The position numbers were made by a program, and so were the translations under genes. This document shows, one piece after another, positions 44,931 to 54,724 of a DNA stretch of 64,000 nucleotides. This DNA is from CBDDCX01 sp965226925. Its GTDB lineage: Bacteria > Gemmatimonadota > Gemmatimonadetes > Longimicrobiales > Gaopeijiaceae. Each line of letters begins with the position of its first letter. Position 1 is the first letter of the stretch. The notes under the pieces are model-generated. The model saw only the letters and a program-made list of their open reading frames with translations, ran no database searches and was not told the DNA's origin. The stretch is from positions 266,712 to 330,711 of the forward strand of contig CBDDEN010000006.1 of NCBI GenBank assembly GCA_965226925.1. Direction: 5' to 3'.

Positions 44931-45427
44931 CGAACGCACATGGGCGATCGGGCCCGCTACCGCCTTGCGCCGCATCGACGTTCAGGCAAGAACGCCGTCG
45001 GCCTTCGACTCACTTGGAAGCACCCTCCTAGGCGGCCTCCGTTCGTGCTCGGCCGCGCGCCGCAGTGGGGGAGCGGATCCCCGTAAGCGGGCGTCTCGAC
45101 CGTAAGTGCCATGGAGACGCTGACGAAGCATTTGGCGAACCGGCCGGCCGAGCTCGGCAACCTCGCGCGCCTAAAGTACCTGGCCCATGGGGGTCGATCT
45201 GGACGATGAACAATAACTGCGGGAGCGTCCATGACCGGCCGGGAGGCGTGGACGTGGACATTCGCTCTCGGATGGCCTTCGAGGCTTCTGCACTCCTCTC
45301 GCCGGCCCGATCGGTCTTCGAGTGCGCTTCGGTCGTCGTGAGACTAGGTGGTAATCGAGGGCCAGCCGCGATTTCCTGGGGGGGGCGGGGCCCCAAAGCC
45401 GAGCTTCGGGCAGCGGCCGCGTTCATT
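44931..45427. other. intergenic stretch, no supported gene
   Basis: No frame here shows recognisable protein features. It separates the PLP-enzyme scrap from the 3' end of the TonB receptor gene and probably contains that gene's terminator region. Confidence 0.4.
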
Positions 45428-48368
45428 CTACCATTGGTAGGAGAGCCGTCCGTAGTAGAAGGCACCGTTGAAGCCGAACGGAGAGAACTGGCCATAGTAG
45501 TTGCCCGTTCCAGAAGCCGCCAGCGGGTTCACGTCCGGATACGTATTCAGAATGTTCTGGGCGCCGAGCGACACCGTGACTCCGTTGACCAGCAGGAAGC
45601 CGACCTCGGTGTCCAACAGTCCCTTTCCGGAATACAGCTCGTACTGATCAGACAGATCCGGATCACCGAGCATATCCTCCGCCCAGGCGCGCGCGTCCTC
45701 CCGGTCCCAGTAGCTGCCATACAAGCTCAAGCGCGTCCGCAGCGTCCAGCGGCTCCCAGTATGGTTAACGGCAACGTTCCAGCGTGTCTTCGGCAGCCCA
45801 CGCTCCAATGCGCTGCGGCGGTCGGCGTCGATGGTCTCAGACGTAAAGGCCGTGACCTTCGTATCTGTGTAGTTGAAGACAGCGCTGAATTCCGTCAACC
45901 CCGCCGAGCGCCGGCGTCTGGTACGTCGACACGAGGTCAATGCCTTGCGTCCGCGTGGCAAAATCGTTCACGAAGAACCGGAATTTCTGCAAATTGGCCG
46001 CTTCGGCGAAACCGGCCGCAATCAAAGATGCAGTCTCCTCCGGATCGAGTGAGAAGTTCTTCGTAATCGTGAGCCGGTCGGACACGTCGATTCGGAAGTA
46101 GTCGGCAGTAAAATTGAACGGGCCAGTGTCGAAAACGGCACCGACGGAGTAGTTGATCGAGGTCTCTGGCTGGAGCGGCTTTCCGCCTCGCAGAGCGGCG
46201 GCCGGAGACGTAGAAGGAATGGTGCCGTTGTTTACTAAGTCACCGATCGAGAAGTCGAACTCCGTCGTGACATTGAACGCGTTCTGCTGGCCTGGTGTCG
46301 GCGCGCGGAAGCCGCTACTGACCGCGGCACGGACGGCAAAACTTTCCGTAAACGCTAACCGTCCGGATACCTTACTGTTCATCGTGGTTCCGAAGTCCTC
46401 GTAGTCTTCGATCCGGACGGCGGTACCGAGGTTCCAGTTGTCTTCCACGCCACGCACTTCAACGTCACCATAGAGGGCAATGTTATAGCGGTCCCACGTG
46501 CCCGAGTTCTCCGGCCGGGTTCCGTTATAGCCGTTCGACCCCGAGCTGAAGCCCTGCGTGGCGTACGGACCGATAGCCCAAGACTGCGGATCCCCAGCAC
46601 CGAGATGGTACTGCTCCTCGCGCCACTCGGTGCCCCCGGCGATGTTGATCATGTCATTCGCGGCGTAGGAGAGGTCCAAATTCACGCCGAAGTCGGTCTG
46701 CTGCAGGAGGTTCGGCTTGAAGCTGATAGGGCTCTCTGGGCCGAGCGAGGCGTTGACCGTGCTGAAGATGAACGTGTCGACATTGTTGCGACCCCAGTTC
46801 ACACTAGCGTCCCAATTCAGCCCGCCGGACGTCGAGCCTCGGATCCCGGTAACCGCCGACGCATCGTATACGTCGCCGCCGAACTGCGGTGTGAAGCCGC
46901 CCGGTAAACCGCTCGCCGCGCCGGCGAACGGTTGGTGGAACGTGAAGCAATTCGGATTGCTGGTGACCGCGTCCAAGGCCACATGGTCGAAGGTGGAGGA
47001 ATCGTCGGAAACCGGAACGTTTGGGCAGTTCCCGGAGCCCTCGACTCCGGTATCGGCCCACACGCGGTCACCGACCCGCAGGAACCGTTGATCGATTCCG
47101 TCGTCGAATTTATCTGGATCGCCGCCGCGTTCGTCGTAAAACGAGAAGACCCCCCCGCGGTTGATCGGGTTCCGGTAGTAGAAACCTCCGGTCACCTTCT
47201 TTCTGGCGTAGTTGCCGTGCGCGTACCACTGTACTGCGTCGCTGAATAGATAGCCGAAATTTCCGAATACCTTCAGGTCATTCTCGATCAGCGGCGAACC
47301 CCAAACCTGAGCGGTGTTTCGAATCTGACTGTTGCCAGCGTCCCGCAACCCTGTGGCGTCGTTGCGCTGGATGGCCCGGTTGGTCGGATCCGCTCCACCG
47401 TATTCGACACTGAGGTTCGCGAATCCGTTCTCGCCCAGCGGCAGCCCCACATTACCTGCTACAGAGTACGACATGGCGCGGCCGCCGATCCCGTTGCACG
47501 ACGTTCCGGGCATGCCGCAGGTTTGCTGGTCCCCGCTGTTGGTATCTCCGAACAGGCCACTTCGGATCTCCAAGTTGCCACCCGACCTGGCATTCTTGAG
47601 CTGGAAGTTCATCACGCCCGCGATGGCGTCCGAGCCGTACTGCGCGGAAGCGCCGTCGCGCAGCACCTCCACCTGCTGCACGGCGACCGCGGGGATGATC
47701 GAGAGATCCGGTCCCTGCGAGCCGTCCGCAATACCGTTGCCCAGCCATGCGATAACCGCAGCACGGTGGCGCCGCTTCCCGTTAACCAAGACCAGCGTGT
47801 GGTCCGGAGCTAGGTTGCGCAGGTTAGCGGGTCTGACAATCGATGCCGCGTCACTGATCGGCTGAATGTTCACGTTGTAGGACGGCACAACATTCCGGAT
47901 CAGGTTCGCCATGTCGGCGCCTCCCTGGCCCAGGATCTCCCGGGCCTGGATAACGTCGACGGGGACCGGTGACCGGGTGACGGTTCGGGGCCGTGCGCGG
48001 CTCCCGACTACGACCAGCCCTTCCAGCTCCAGCGCCACTTGAGTGAGCGCCACGTCGAGCTCCGTGGTCTGTCCATCGGCGATGGTGACCTGTCGCCGCT
48101 CAGCTTGGTAGCCGATCAGCACGAACATCGCGTCGTACGTCCCAGCGGGAATGTTGCCGATTTCGTAGCTGCCGTCGTCGCCGGTTAAGATGCCCATCAT
48201 GAGGTCCGGCAGGCTGACTTGCGCTATGGCCAGGGCAGTGCCCACGCCAGCGTGCGTCACGGTCCCCCGGAGTGTGCCCTGCGCCGCCGCCGACCCGGTT
48301 TGGACAAGTGCCAAGCAAGTGACGAGTACTACTGCTCTTGGTGCCACGGTGGAACCCCCGTTCGCCAT
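45428..48368 (-). pseudogene. TonB-dependent receptor, frameshifted near the C-terminus
   Basis: This outer-membrane transporter of about 980 residues starts at ATG 48368 with a signal peptide (AVVLVTCLALVQTGSAAAQG). A regulatory-like domain (GTLRGTVTHAGVGTALAIAQV) and a plug domain follow (VPVDVIQAREILGQGGADMANLI, NLRNLAPDHTLVLVNGKRRH, VEVLRDGASAQYGSDAIAGVMNF). The barrel ends with a proper terminal strand (GFNGAFYYGRLSYQW). The frame breaks near 45900: ALGGVDG shifts to GLTEFSAVFNYTDTKVTAF. Only the last three to five strands are affected. The motif QYGSDAIAGVMN is typical of receptors of this class in Gemmatimonadota and Proteobacteria. Confidence 0.85.
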
Positions 48369-48557
48369 GTGGTATCGTTTTGCAGACCGTCGCCGTAGCC
48401 TTAGGGAAGGTATGTATAAGCCGTCACAAGAGATCCTGCAAATCACATTAATGTACTATAGAGAGCGCTGATTGATGCGATCGAGCAGCGAATTCCGCTA
48501 CCGGAGAGCGCGGCGCGGGAGCTAGGCGGAGGTTGGGTCAATAGGTGTGTAAACGTA

Positions 48558-49717
48558 TCAGGCGGCATTTTTCCGCTGTTGGGTTGAGACGGGCTTTCCG
48601 TCTTCGAACTTTCTCCCTTCAAACACGTCCTTGAGGAGGTAAGGAGCGTCGAGCCTTCGGAACCGCTTCTCGGCCACCAAGAGCAACTTCCAGATCAGCG
48701 CCGTAGCGCTCTCGACCCGCTTGAATCGCTTCGCCGCCGTCGTCCTGAGCCGTAGCGCAGCGAACGGGCTCTCGACCACGTTCGTCGTGCGTAGATGCTT
48801 CCAGTGATCCTCGGGGAAGTCGTAGAACGCCACCATCCGCTCCCAGTCGTCCTCGAGTACGTCCACCGCCTTCGGATACCACGGCCTGTAGCGCCTGGCG
48901 AACACTTCGCGGGCCTTCACAGCCTCGGCCCGGCTCGGTGCGTAGACCACGGCCCTGAGAAGATCCTTCGCCTCGCTCTGCTCCCGCTGCGGCAGCCGGT
49001 CCAGCACGTTCCTCATCTTGTGGTTCCAGCACCGTTGCTCGCCCGCCTCAGGCCATACCTGCCGTACTGCGCCCCAGATCGCCGCGTTACCGTCCGCCAT
49101 CAGAAGCCGGGGCGCCTCGATGCCGCGTGCCTTCAGATCCCGCAACACCTCCGACCAGGACTCGACCGACTCTCGGTAGCCCGATCTCAGGGCCAACACC
49201 TCCTTCGTCCCGTCTCGCATCGCGCCCAGCACCACCAGCAGCGCCGCCTTGTCCCGCTCGAGCCCTGCCTTCACGTAGATCCCGTCCGCCCATACGTAGA
49301 CGACCTCACGGCCCTCCAGGCGACGCTGGCTCCATTCCTCGAACTCCGCCGTCCATCCCGCCCGCAGTCTCCGAATCGAAGACTTCGACAGCGGTGCCGC
49401 ATCGCCAGCTCGAAGTCTCCCTCCGCCAGTCCGTGCAGATACAGCTCCGGAAGCAGAGCGCCCAGCTCCTTCGTCCGCCTCGCGAACAACGGCAGCACCC
49501 GACTCTCGAACCGCTCCTCGACGCCCCGAACCCGAGGGCGTCGGAGTGTGATCGTGCCCGAGCTCATCGCCAACCGCCTCGGCTTTCCATATCCGTTGCG
49601 GTAGCCCTCGGCCGAGTCCACCGTACTCCTGCGCTATGACTTCTCCCGGCCTAACAACTCCGTGACTTCCTCCTCCATGATCTGTTGGATGAACTCCTGC
49701 GCCTTCTCCCTAACCAT
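48558..49717 (-). pseudogene. IS256-family (mutator) transposase, nonsense and frameshift mutations
   Basis: The product starts at ATG 49717 (MVREKAQEFIQQIMEEEVTELLG) and has an in-frame TAG at 49634-49636, codon 28. It continues DSAEGYRNGYGKPRRLAMSSG and ELYLHGLAEGDFELA, then shifts frame near 49400, with part of the LRGLLGDG segment lost. The catalytic residues are otherwise visible: Asp in VVYVWADGIYVKAG, Asp in LLMADGNAAIWGAV, and Glu in TTNVVESPFAALRLR. The IS-B element at 49728 has inserted next to its 5' end. Confidence 0.85.
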
Positions 49718-49756
49718 CCCCTCGAGCTGAGGTGCCCCCAGTTGCGGTACCACTTC

Positions 49757-50650
49757 CTATGTTAGACCCCGAGCCATCGGTGGTCCCTGGAGTTGGGGCA
49801 TCCTGAGGAACCAGGGCGATGGTTTTATCGTCTCTGGGGCGGGGGGTAGTCCGCCGTGGGCACGATGGGGTCGGACGGTATTGTACAGCCGCCTCCACTG
49901 CTCGACGAGTACCGTTGCCTCGGGCAGTGTGTAGAAGATCTCTCCGTTCAAGAACTCGTCTCTCAGTTTGCCGTTGAAGCTCTCGTTGTAGCCGTTCTCC
50001 CACGGACTGCCCGGCGCGATGTAGAGGGTCTGGATCCGCAGCCTGGCCAGCCATCTCCGCACCAGTTTCGCCGTGAACTCTGGCCCGTTGTCCGAGCGCA
50101 GATGCTCGGGCGGACCGTGCCGAGCGAAGAGATCGGTGAGCACCTCGAGAACGTCGTGAGCTCGAGTCTTTCGACCGACCTTGATCGCCAGACACTGCCG
50201 CGTGTACTCGTCGAGCACGGTCAGAAGCTTCAGCGCACGGCCGTCATGGGTCCTCGTGCTTACGAAGTCGTAGGACCACACGTGATTCTTGTGCAGTGGC
50301 CTGAGCCGGATGCACGAGCCATCGTTGAGCCACAACCGACCCCGTTTCGGTTGCCGTCTGGGCACTTTCAGCCCCTCCTGCCTCCAGATACGCTCCACAC
50401 GCTTGTGGTTCACCTCCCAGCCCTCGATACGCAGCAGGTTCGTGATCTGGCGATACCCGTACCTGCCGAACCGGCTCGCCAACCGTATCACGTCCGTGCG
50501 TAGCGCCTCCTCGTCGCCAGGTAGCTTCTTCACCCGGCGCTGCGTCGAGCGCGGCTGACCCAGTACGTGACACGCGTGACGTTCACTCGCCCCGAGTCGC
50601 TGACGTACATGCATCACGCACCTGCGTCGGCGCTCGGGGCTCAGAAGTTT
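49757..50650 (-). CDS. IS-B orfB, DDE transposase expressed by -1 frameshift
   Basis: Translation after a -1 slip at GGGAAAC (minus strand 50653-50647) gives about 297 residues starting KLLSPERRRRCVMHVRQRLG. The HTH_21 segment (LASRFGRYGYRQITNLLRIEG) precedes the catalytic core. The core has Asp in WSYDFVSTRTHDG, Asp in HLRSDNGPEFTAK and Glu in SPWENGYNESFNGK, and the protein ends MARGLT. There is no independent ATG start at a sensible place, which is why frameshifting is inferred. The readable frame extends further upstream only as shadow of orfA. Confidence 0.85.
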   Translation of the reverse strand, partial: KLLSPERRRRCVMHVRQRLGASERHACHVLGQPRSTQRRVKKLPGDEEALRTDVIRLASRFGRYGYRQITNLLRIEGWEVNHKRVERIWRQEGLKVPRRQPKRGRLWLNDGSCIRLRPLHKNHVWSYDFVSTRTHDGRALKLLTVLDEYTRQCLAIKVGRKTRAHDVLEVLTDLFARHGPPEHLRSDNGPEFTAKLVRRWLARLRIQTLYIAPGSPWENGYNESFNGKLRDEFLNGEIFYTLPEATVLVEQWRRLYNTVRPHRAHGGLPPAPETIKPSPWFLRMPQLQGPPMARGLT

Positions 50651-50919
50651 CCCTTGGTCGCTTCCTCCAGGATCAGCTTGTCCACCGTCAGGTTCGCCAC
50701 CGCTCGCTTTAGCCGTGCGTTCTCCTTCTCCAGCTCCTTGAAGCGTCGAGCTTGATCCACCTTCATCCCCCCGAACTCCTGCCTCCACCGGTAGTACGTC
50801 TGCTCGCTGATCCCCAACTCCCGGCTCACCATCGCCACCGTTTTGCCGTTCGCCAGACCCACCTCCGCCTCTCTCAATGCCGTGATGATCTGCTCCGGCG
50901 TGTGTCGTCTCCTACTCAT
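50641..50919 (-). CDS. IS-B orfA, HTH protein
   Basis: This 92-residue protein starts at ATG 50919, 5 bases after a strong AGGAGGT ribosome site. It has a homeodomain-like HTH (RRHTPEQIITALREAEVGLANGKT, VSRELGISEQTYYRWRQEFGG) and a short coiled coil (RFKELEKENARLKRAVANL). It stops at TGA 50641-50643, just after the slippery heptamer. Confidence 0.88.
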   Translation of the reverse strand: MSRRRHTPEQIITALREAEVGLANGKTVAMVSRELGISEQTYYRWRQEFGGMKVDQARRFKELEKENARLKRAVANLTVDKLILEEATKGNF

Positions 50920-50997
50920 TCTGACCTCCTCCCTGATAGCTGCGACCAAAGCCGCATCCTAACATCAACTTCGGTCTCGTTTCAGGGGGTCACGTCA

Positions 50998-51343
50998 CCG
51001 CGTCCGAGGTTACTGCCTCGTATGTCAGCGGATCCCCGTCCGGGTCGCTGAAGTTGGATGCCACATTCACCGCGGCAGACTGACCCGCCGTGATGGTTTG
51101 GGGGGGGATCGAACCTTGTGCCACGGGTGCCCGGTTGAGTGTATCAGGCATGGTTGGCATTGATTCCGTCTCGCCACAGGACGCAACCCATCCGGCTACC
51201 AGCGCCACGAATGCAAAGGTGGCCGTTCGTTGGACCTGGAGCCTGCGTACAGCTGGATGATGGCTCGGCGACGGCTCCTGGGGATTCTCCTGACACACGA
51301 CAGTCGCTCCCGGAGGTCGGGTTATCGGCCTAAGTGGACTCAA
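50998..51343 (-). pseudogene. Ig/cadherin-repeat lipoprotein, 5' remnant cut by IS-B
   Basis: A lipoprotein-type signal (FVALVAGWVASCGE) is followed by the first part of a repeat domain (NRAPVAQGSIPPQTITAGQSAAVNVASNFSDPDGDPLTYEAV). It then enters the IS-B end and stops. The protein is a paralogue of the large lipoprotein at 51697-53718, sharing the SDPDGDPLTY motif. Everything after the first half-repeat is gone. Confidence 0.75.
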
Positions 51344-51696
51344 CAGGGAGAGCGAAGGCTAGGGACGAGTTCTTGTCGTCCCTAGCGAACTCCTCCAGCT
51401 TTCTCCCCGCCCGCACCAACACCACCATCAACTCCCTAAGCGTCGGCCAGAGGATGAGACTTGATCCTCTCTACGGCGAGTAGGCTTCAGCGTGTCAGCC
51501 AGCCAGTTGTCGGCTCCCGTCCAGTTCAGTCCAACTGCTGACGCCCGGGTACGGACTCTGCGGATGCACCAACTCAAGGGGTCTGCGAACGGGGCGCGTC
51601 ACGGTTGCTCAGCTACGCCCCGACGCCTCCCGTTGACTTAGCGGGGCTTCGACTGGCAGGCTGGAGGCGCGCATCCAGCCGCGTAGCCGCGCTCGG
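51344..51696. other. intergenic stretch, no supported gene
   Basis: This gap lies between two co-oriented lipoprotein genes. I see no gene. It should contain the promoter of the truncated upstream paralogue and the end of the larger one. Confidence 0.4.
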
Positions 51697-53718
51697 TCAC
51701 CTGCAACTGGCTGACGCCCCCCCTTGGTGATCAGGAATGCCGCGAAGCCATGCTTGGAATTCCTGGTTTCCGGGGGCGCAAAGGTCTGTGCGATTCCAAT
51801 GAAACAACTCGAGCGGCACACTGATGAGTTCCTGTGGGAGCGCACCCTCAAGCCTACCGCTCTGGCTGACATCCAGATGCCTGAGGTTGACGAGCTGGCC
51901 GAACTCGGGCGGGATCGGACCCGATAGCCAGGTCATGTCTACGAATTCCAGCCGAGCCAGGCTCTGAAGATTACCGAGTTCTCTCGGAATCGCGTCGTTG
52001 AAACCGGTGCCGCTCAGGTTCAGCCACTGAAGCTTGGCAAGCTTGCCAAGGGCTGCAGGGATCGAGGTCTGAGACCCCAGGAACGTGTTCTCGCTGAGAT
52101 TCAATTCCTCCAGATCCAGTAGATTGCCGATTTCCGGCGGCAGCGCGCCGTTCACGCGGTTATCGCTGAGGTCCAGCCGCTTCAGGCTCTGCAGGTGGAC
52201 GATCTCGCGGGGGATCGGCCCCCAGACCGTGTTGCTGGGCAAGCTCAACTCGACGACTCGACCGTCATCGTCGGTGGTCACTCCGTACCAGGTGCCGAGC
52301 GGCCGGTCGCTCAGCCAGTTGGTGTCGATATCCCAGTAGAAATCTCCTTGGGTTGCTTCGTAGAGCGCGACGAGCGCTTCCCGGTCTCGCGAGCGGACTC
52401 CGACGTTCACGCTGATGAATTGCATCGCGGAAAGGCCTCCGGGATCGCTCGCCGTCACAACCACAGTCGCTGTACCCTGCGCGACGCCCCCAATCGTCAG
52501 GGTCTTGCCGGACACGGAGGCCACGGCGACCCCGATGCTGGTTGTAGTGGCAGCATAGGTGAGCACGTCGCCATCCGGGTCGCTGAAGTACAGCGAAGCG
52601 TCGATCGTCACGGTCTGGCCCGCCGCAATCGTTTGATTGGGAATCGCGCCCACCGCCTCCGGCCCCTGGTTGGTGCGCTCGACGGTCACTGCTGCACTCT
52701 GGTGCGCTGCAAGGCCTCCGGGATCGCTCGCCGTCACCGTCACCGTCGCGCTGCCCGCCGCGACGCCCACGATCGTCAGAATGCTGCCCGACATCGAGAC
52801 CGCGGCAATCGGGACGTTGGTTGTGGTCGCGGCATAGGTAAGCGGGTTGCCATCCGGGTCGCTGAAGTACTGCGCGGCGTCGATCGTCACGGTCTGGCCA
52901 GCCGTAATCGTTTGATTGGGAATCGCGCCCACTGGCTCCGGCCCCTGATTGGCGCTCTCGACGGTCACTGCTGCACTCTGGTGCGCTGCAAGGCCTCCGG
53001 GATCGCTCGCCGTCACCGTCACCGTCGCGCTGCCCGCCGCGACGCCCACGATGGTCAACGTGGCCCCGGACACCGAAACCGAAGCTATGCTCGCACTTGA
53101 GGTGCTGGCCCCATACGTCAGTGGGTTGCCATCCGGGTCGTTGAAGTACTGCGCGGCGTCGATCGTCACGGTCTGGCCGACCGTAATCGTTTGACTGGGA
53201 ATCGCGCCCACTGGCTCCGGCCCCTGATTGGCGCTCTCGACGGTCACTGCTGCACTCTGGTGCGCTGCAAGGCCTCCGGGATCGCTCGCCGTCACCGTCA
53301 CCGTCGCACTGCCCGCCGCGACGCCCACGATCGTCAACGTGGCCCCGGACACTGAAACCGAAGCTACGCTCGCACTTGAGGTGCTGGCCCCATACGTCAG
53401 TGGGTCGCCGTCCGGGTCGCTGAAGTAGGAAGCGACGCCGACCGAAGCCGTCTCGCCTGCGGTGAGAGTCCGGGCTGGGATCGTGCCCACGGCCGCCGGC
53501 GGCCGATTGGGTGCTTCGGGTTCGACCGGACTAGGTCCGCCGCCTCCCCCGCCGCAGCTAGTTGTCCATAACGTAGCCAGCGCAACGGAAGCAAAGACAC
53601 CAAGTCGCCACCAGTAGGCGGAGGTGGTTCCTGAGTACTTGCGCAACGCATTACATGCTCCCGCTCGCACGATTCGGCGTACGATAGTTGATGGCCGACT
53701 CAATGTATTTCCCTCCAT
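51697..53718 (-). CDS. surface lipoprotein with cadherin/Ig-like repeats and leucine-rich repeats
   Basis: This predicted surface protein has 673 residues. The signal and lipobox are near residues 38-56 (VFASVALATLWTTSCGGGGGG). Four beta-sandwich repeats of about 93 residues follow, each with a conserved SDPDGxPLTYGA turn that could bind Ca2+ and with TVTVTASDPGGLAAHQSA. After these comes a linker (RDREALVALYEATQGDFYW) and about six leucine-rich repeats of the plant-like type. Examples are VVELSLPSNTVWGPIPREI, LKRLDLSDNRVNGALPPEIGNL, and LEELNLSENTFLG. LRR plus ASDPGG repeats suggest adhesion or protein interaction. The start ATG 53718 lies well before the lipobox, so a later start is possible. 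Confidence 0.85.
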   Translation of the reverse strand: MEGNTLSRPSTIVRRIVRAGACNALRKYSGTTSAYWWRLGVFASVALATLWTTSCGGGGGGPSPVEPEAPNRPPAAVGTIPARTLTAGETASVGVASYFSDPDGDPLTYGASTSSASVASVSVSGATLTIVGVAAGSATVTVTASDPGGLAAHQSAAVTVESANQGPEPVGAIPSQTITVGQTVTIDAAQYFNDPDGNPLTYGASTSSASIASVSVSGATLTIVGVAAGSATVTVTASDPGGLAAHQSAAVTVESANQGPEPVGAIPNQTITAGQTVTIDAAQYFSDPDGNPLTYAATTTNVPIAAVSMSGSILTIVGVAAGSATVTVTASDPGGLAAHQSAAVTVERTNQGPEAVGAIPNQTIAAGQTVTIDASLYFSDPDGDVLTYAATTTSIGVAVASVSGKTLTIGGVAQGTATVVVTASDPGGLSAMQFISVNVGVRSRDREALVALYEATQGDFYWDIDTNWLSDRPLGTWYGVTTDDDGRVVELSLPSNTVWGPIPREIVHLQSLKRLDLSDNRVNGALPPEIGNLLDLEELNLSENTFLGSQTSIPAALGKLAKLQWLNLSGTGFNDAIPRELGNLQSLARLEFVDMTWLSGPIPPEFGQLVNLRHLDVSQSGRLEGALPQELISVPLELFHWNRTDLCAPGNQEFQAWLRGIPDHQGGASASCR
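52684..53520 (-). repeat. 279-bp tandem repeats within the lipoprotein gene
   Basis: The block GGTCACTGCTGCACTCTGG recurs at 52684, 52963 and 53242, giving a period of exactly 279 bases (93 residues). Neighbouring units are near-identical at the DNA level over long stretches, while a more diverged unit lies at about 52430-52680. Such near-identity suggests recent expansion or conversion. Confidence 0.88.
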
Positions 53719-53892
53719 GCCATAGGTCCGAGTCGGGTAGTCCTACTTCGCTGGACAGTTCGACGCCATAGGTAAGGTGGATTCCGACTGGTCGGGATAG
53801 CCCTCGGAAGCACTCGCTGTGTGTTCTCTCGTGGTAGATCCTCCACCCGGAGGTCCTCGGATTGGAGGGGAAGCAAAGGTGCCATGATAAGA

Positions 53893-53932
53893 CCGGGTCG
53901 CCGGGAGGGGAACCCCCCTCCCGGCGACCCGG
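53893..53932. repeat. 18-bp perfect inverted repeat (strong hairpin)
   Basis: CCGGGTCGCCGGGAGGGG (53893-53910) and its exact reverse complement (53915-53932) enclose the loop AACC. It lies in the roughly 390-base gap between the lipoprotein gene and an IS-B fragment, where I find no gene. It could terminate transcription from the right, or be a relic of a mobile-element end. Confidence 0.85.
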
Positions 53933-54114
53933 GCTTGGCTGCGGGCGGAGCGAGACGCACCGGAACGAGAGATCCTGCGCTTCTTCGCGGCCCCGCCGGT
54001 TCACGAGGGCGTGCCCCGGCACTTGTGAGGGTGCAGCGTTCACACTGCCCCCGTGCCGTTGCGGTAGGCATCGCCCGGCGTCCGGCCCGTCCCGGAGCTC
54101 GCGGAGGTACACGG

Positions 54115-54574
54115 TGACCTGACCCCCTGAAACGAGACCAGGTGCAATGTTAGGATCGACCTGGTCTGAAGCTTTTCAGCGAGGAGGTGAGGATGGGAAG
54201 GAAGCGACACACTCCGGAGCAGATCATCACTGCACTGCGGGAGGCAGAGGTGGGTCTGGCCCGCGGCAAATCCGTGAAGCTGATCAGCCGGGAGCTCGGC
54301 ATCACCGAGCAGACGTACTACCGGTGGAGGCGGGAGTACGGCGGGATGAAGGTGAGCCAGGGGCACGGCGCCTGAAGGAGTTCGAGCGCGAGAACGGGCG
54401 CCTGAAGCGAGCAGTGGCGGACTTGACACTGGACAAGCTGATCCTGGAGGAAGCGGCCGAGGGAAACTTCTGAGCCCCGAGCGCCGACGACGTTGTGTGG
54501 TGCGTGTACGTCAGCAGCTCGGGGCGTCGGAGAGGAGAGCGTGCCGGGTGCTCGGGCAGCCACGCACGACCCAG
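54115..54574 (+). mobile_element. partial IS-B copy (right end plus orfA)
   Basis: The sequence from TGACCTGACCCCC at 54115 to about 54574 matches the right third of the 43389-44666 copy in opposite orientation, including the same orfA frameshift. It breaks off after the start of orfB (CGAGCGCCGACG... GCACGACCCAG), where unrelated sequence begins. Confidence 0.85.
54193..54375 (+). pseudogene. IS-B orfA, frameshifted (partial copy)
   Basis: ATG 54193 encodes the same 60-residue truncated product as the 44588 copy, ending KVSQGHGA. The coiled-coil half continues in another frame to 54473. Confidence 0.8.
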
Positions 54575-54724
54575 GAATGGGCAGACTATCTGGACCGGTG
54601 TGCAGTATCGTCCAGTACCATCCATAAATGACTGTGATAACAGTAAGTTACGAGCATAGACTAGCAACGCACTCCGCTCACAACATCCATTGATATCCAT
54701 TCCCATCCCGTATATTATGTGGGG

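Larger units (their letters stand above)
49728..50997 (-). mobile_element. IS-B copy, IS3-family element, 1,270 bp, apparently intact
   Basis: Ends are TGAGGTGCCCCC (49728) and the inverted TGACGTGACCCCC (50997). Both reading frames are intact. Production of OrfAB would depend on the GGGAAAC slippery site at 50647-50653. On its right side it truncates a lipoprotein gene. Confidence 0.88.

Noticed and set aside
45110..45208. Short plus-strand frame METLTKHLANRPAELG...
   Set aside because: Thirty-two codons with no ribosome site or conservation evidence. Possible, but not supportable from the sequence.
52684..53520. Regular repeats considered as a possible CRISPR array
   Set aside because: The period is 279 bases and the units lie in one open frame encoding beta-sandwich domains. 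There are no short repeats with unique spacers anywhere in the window.
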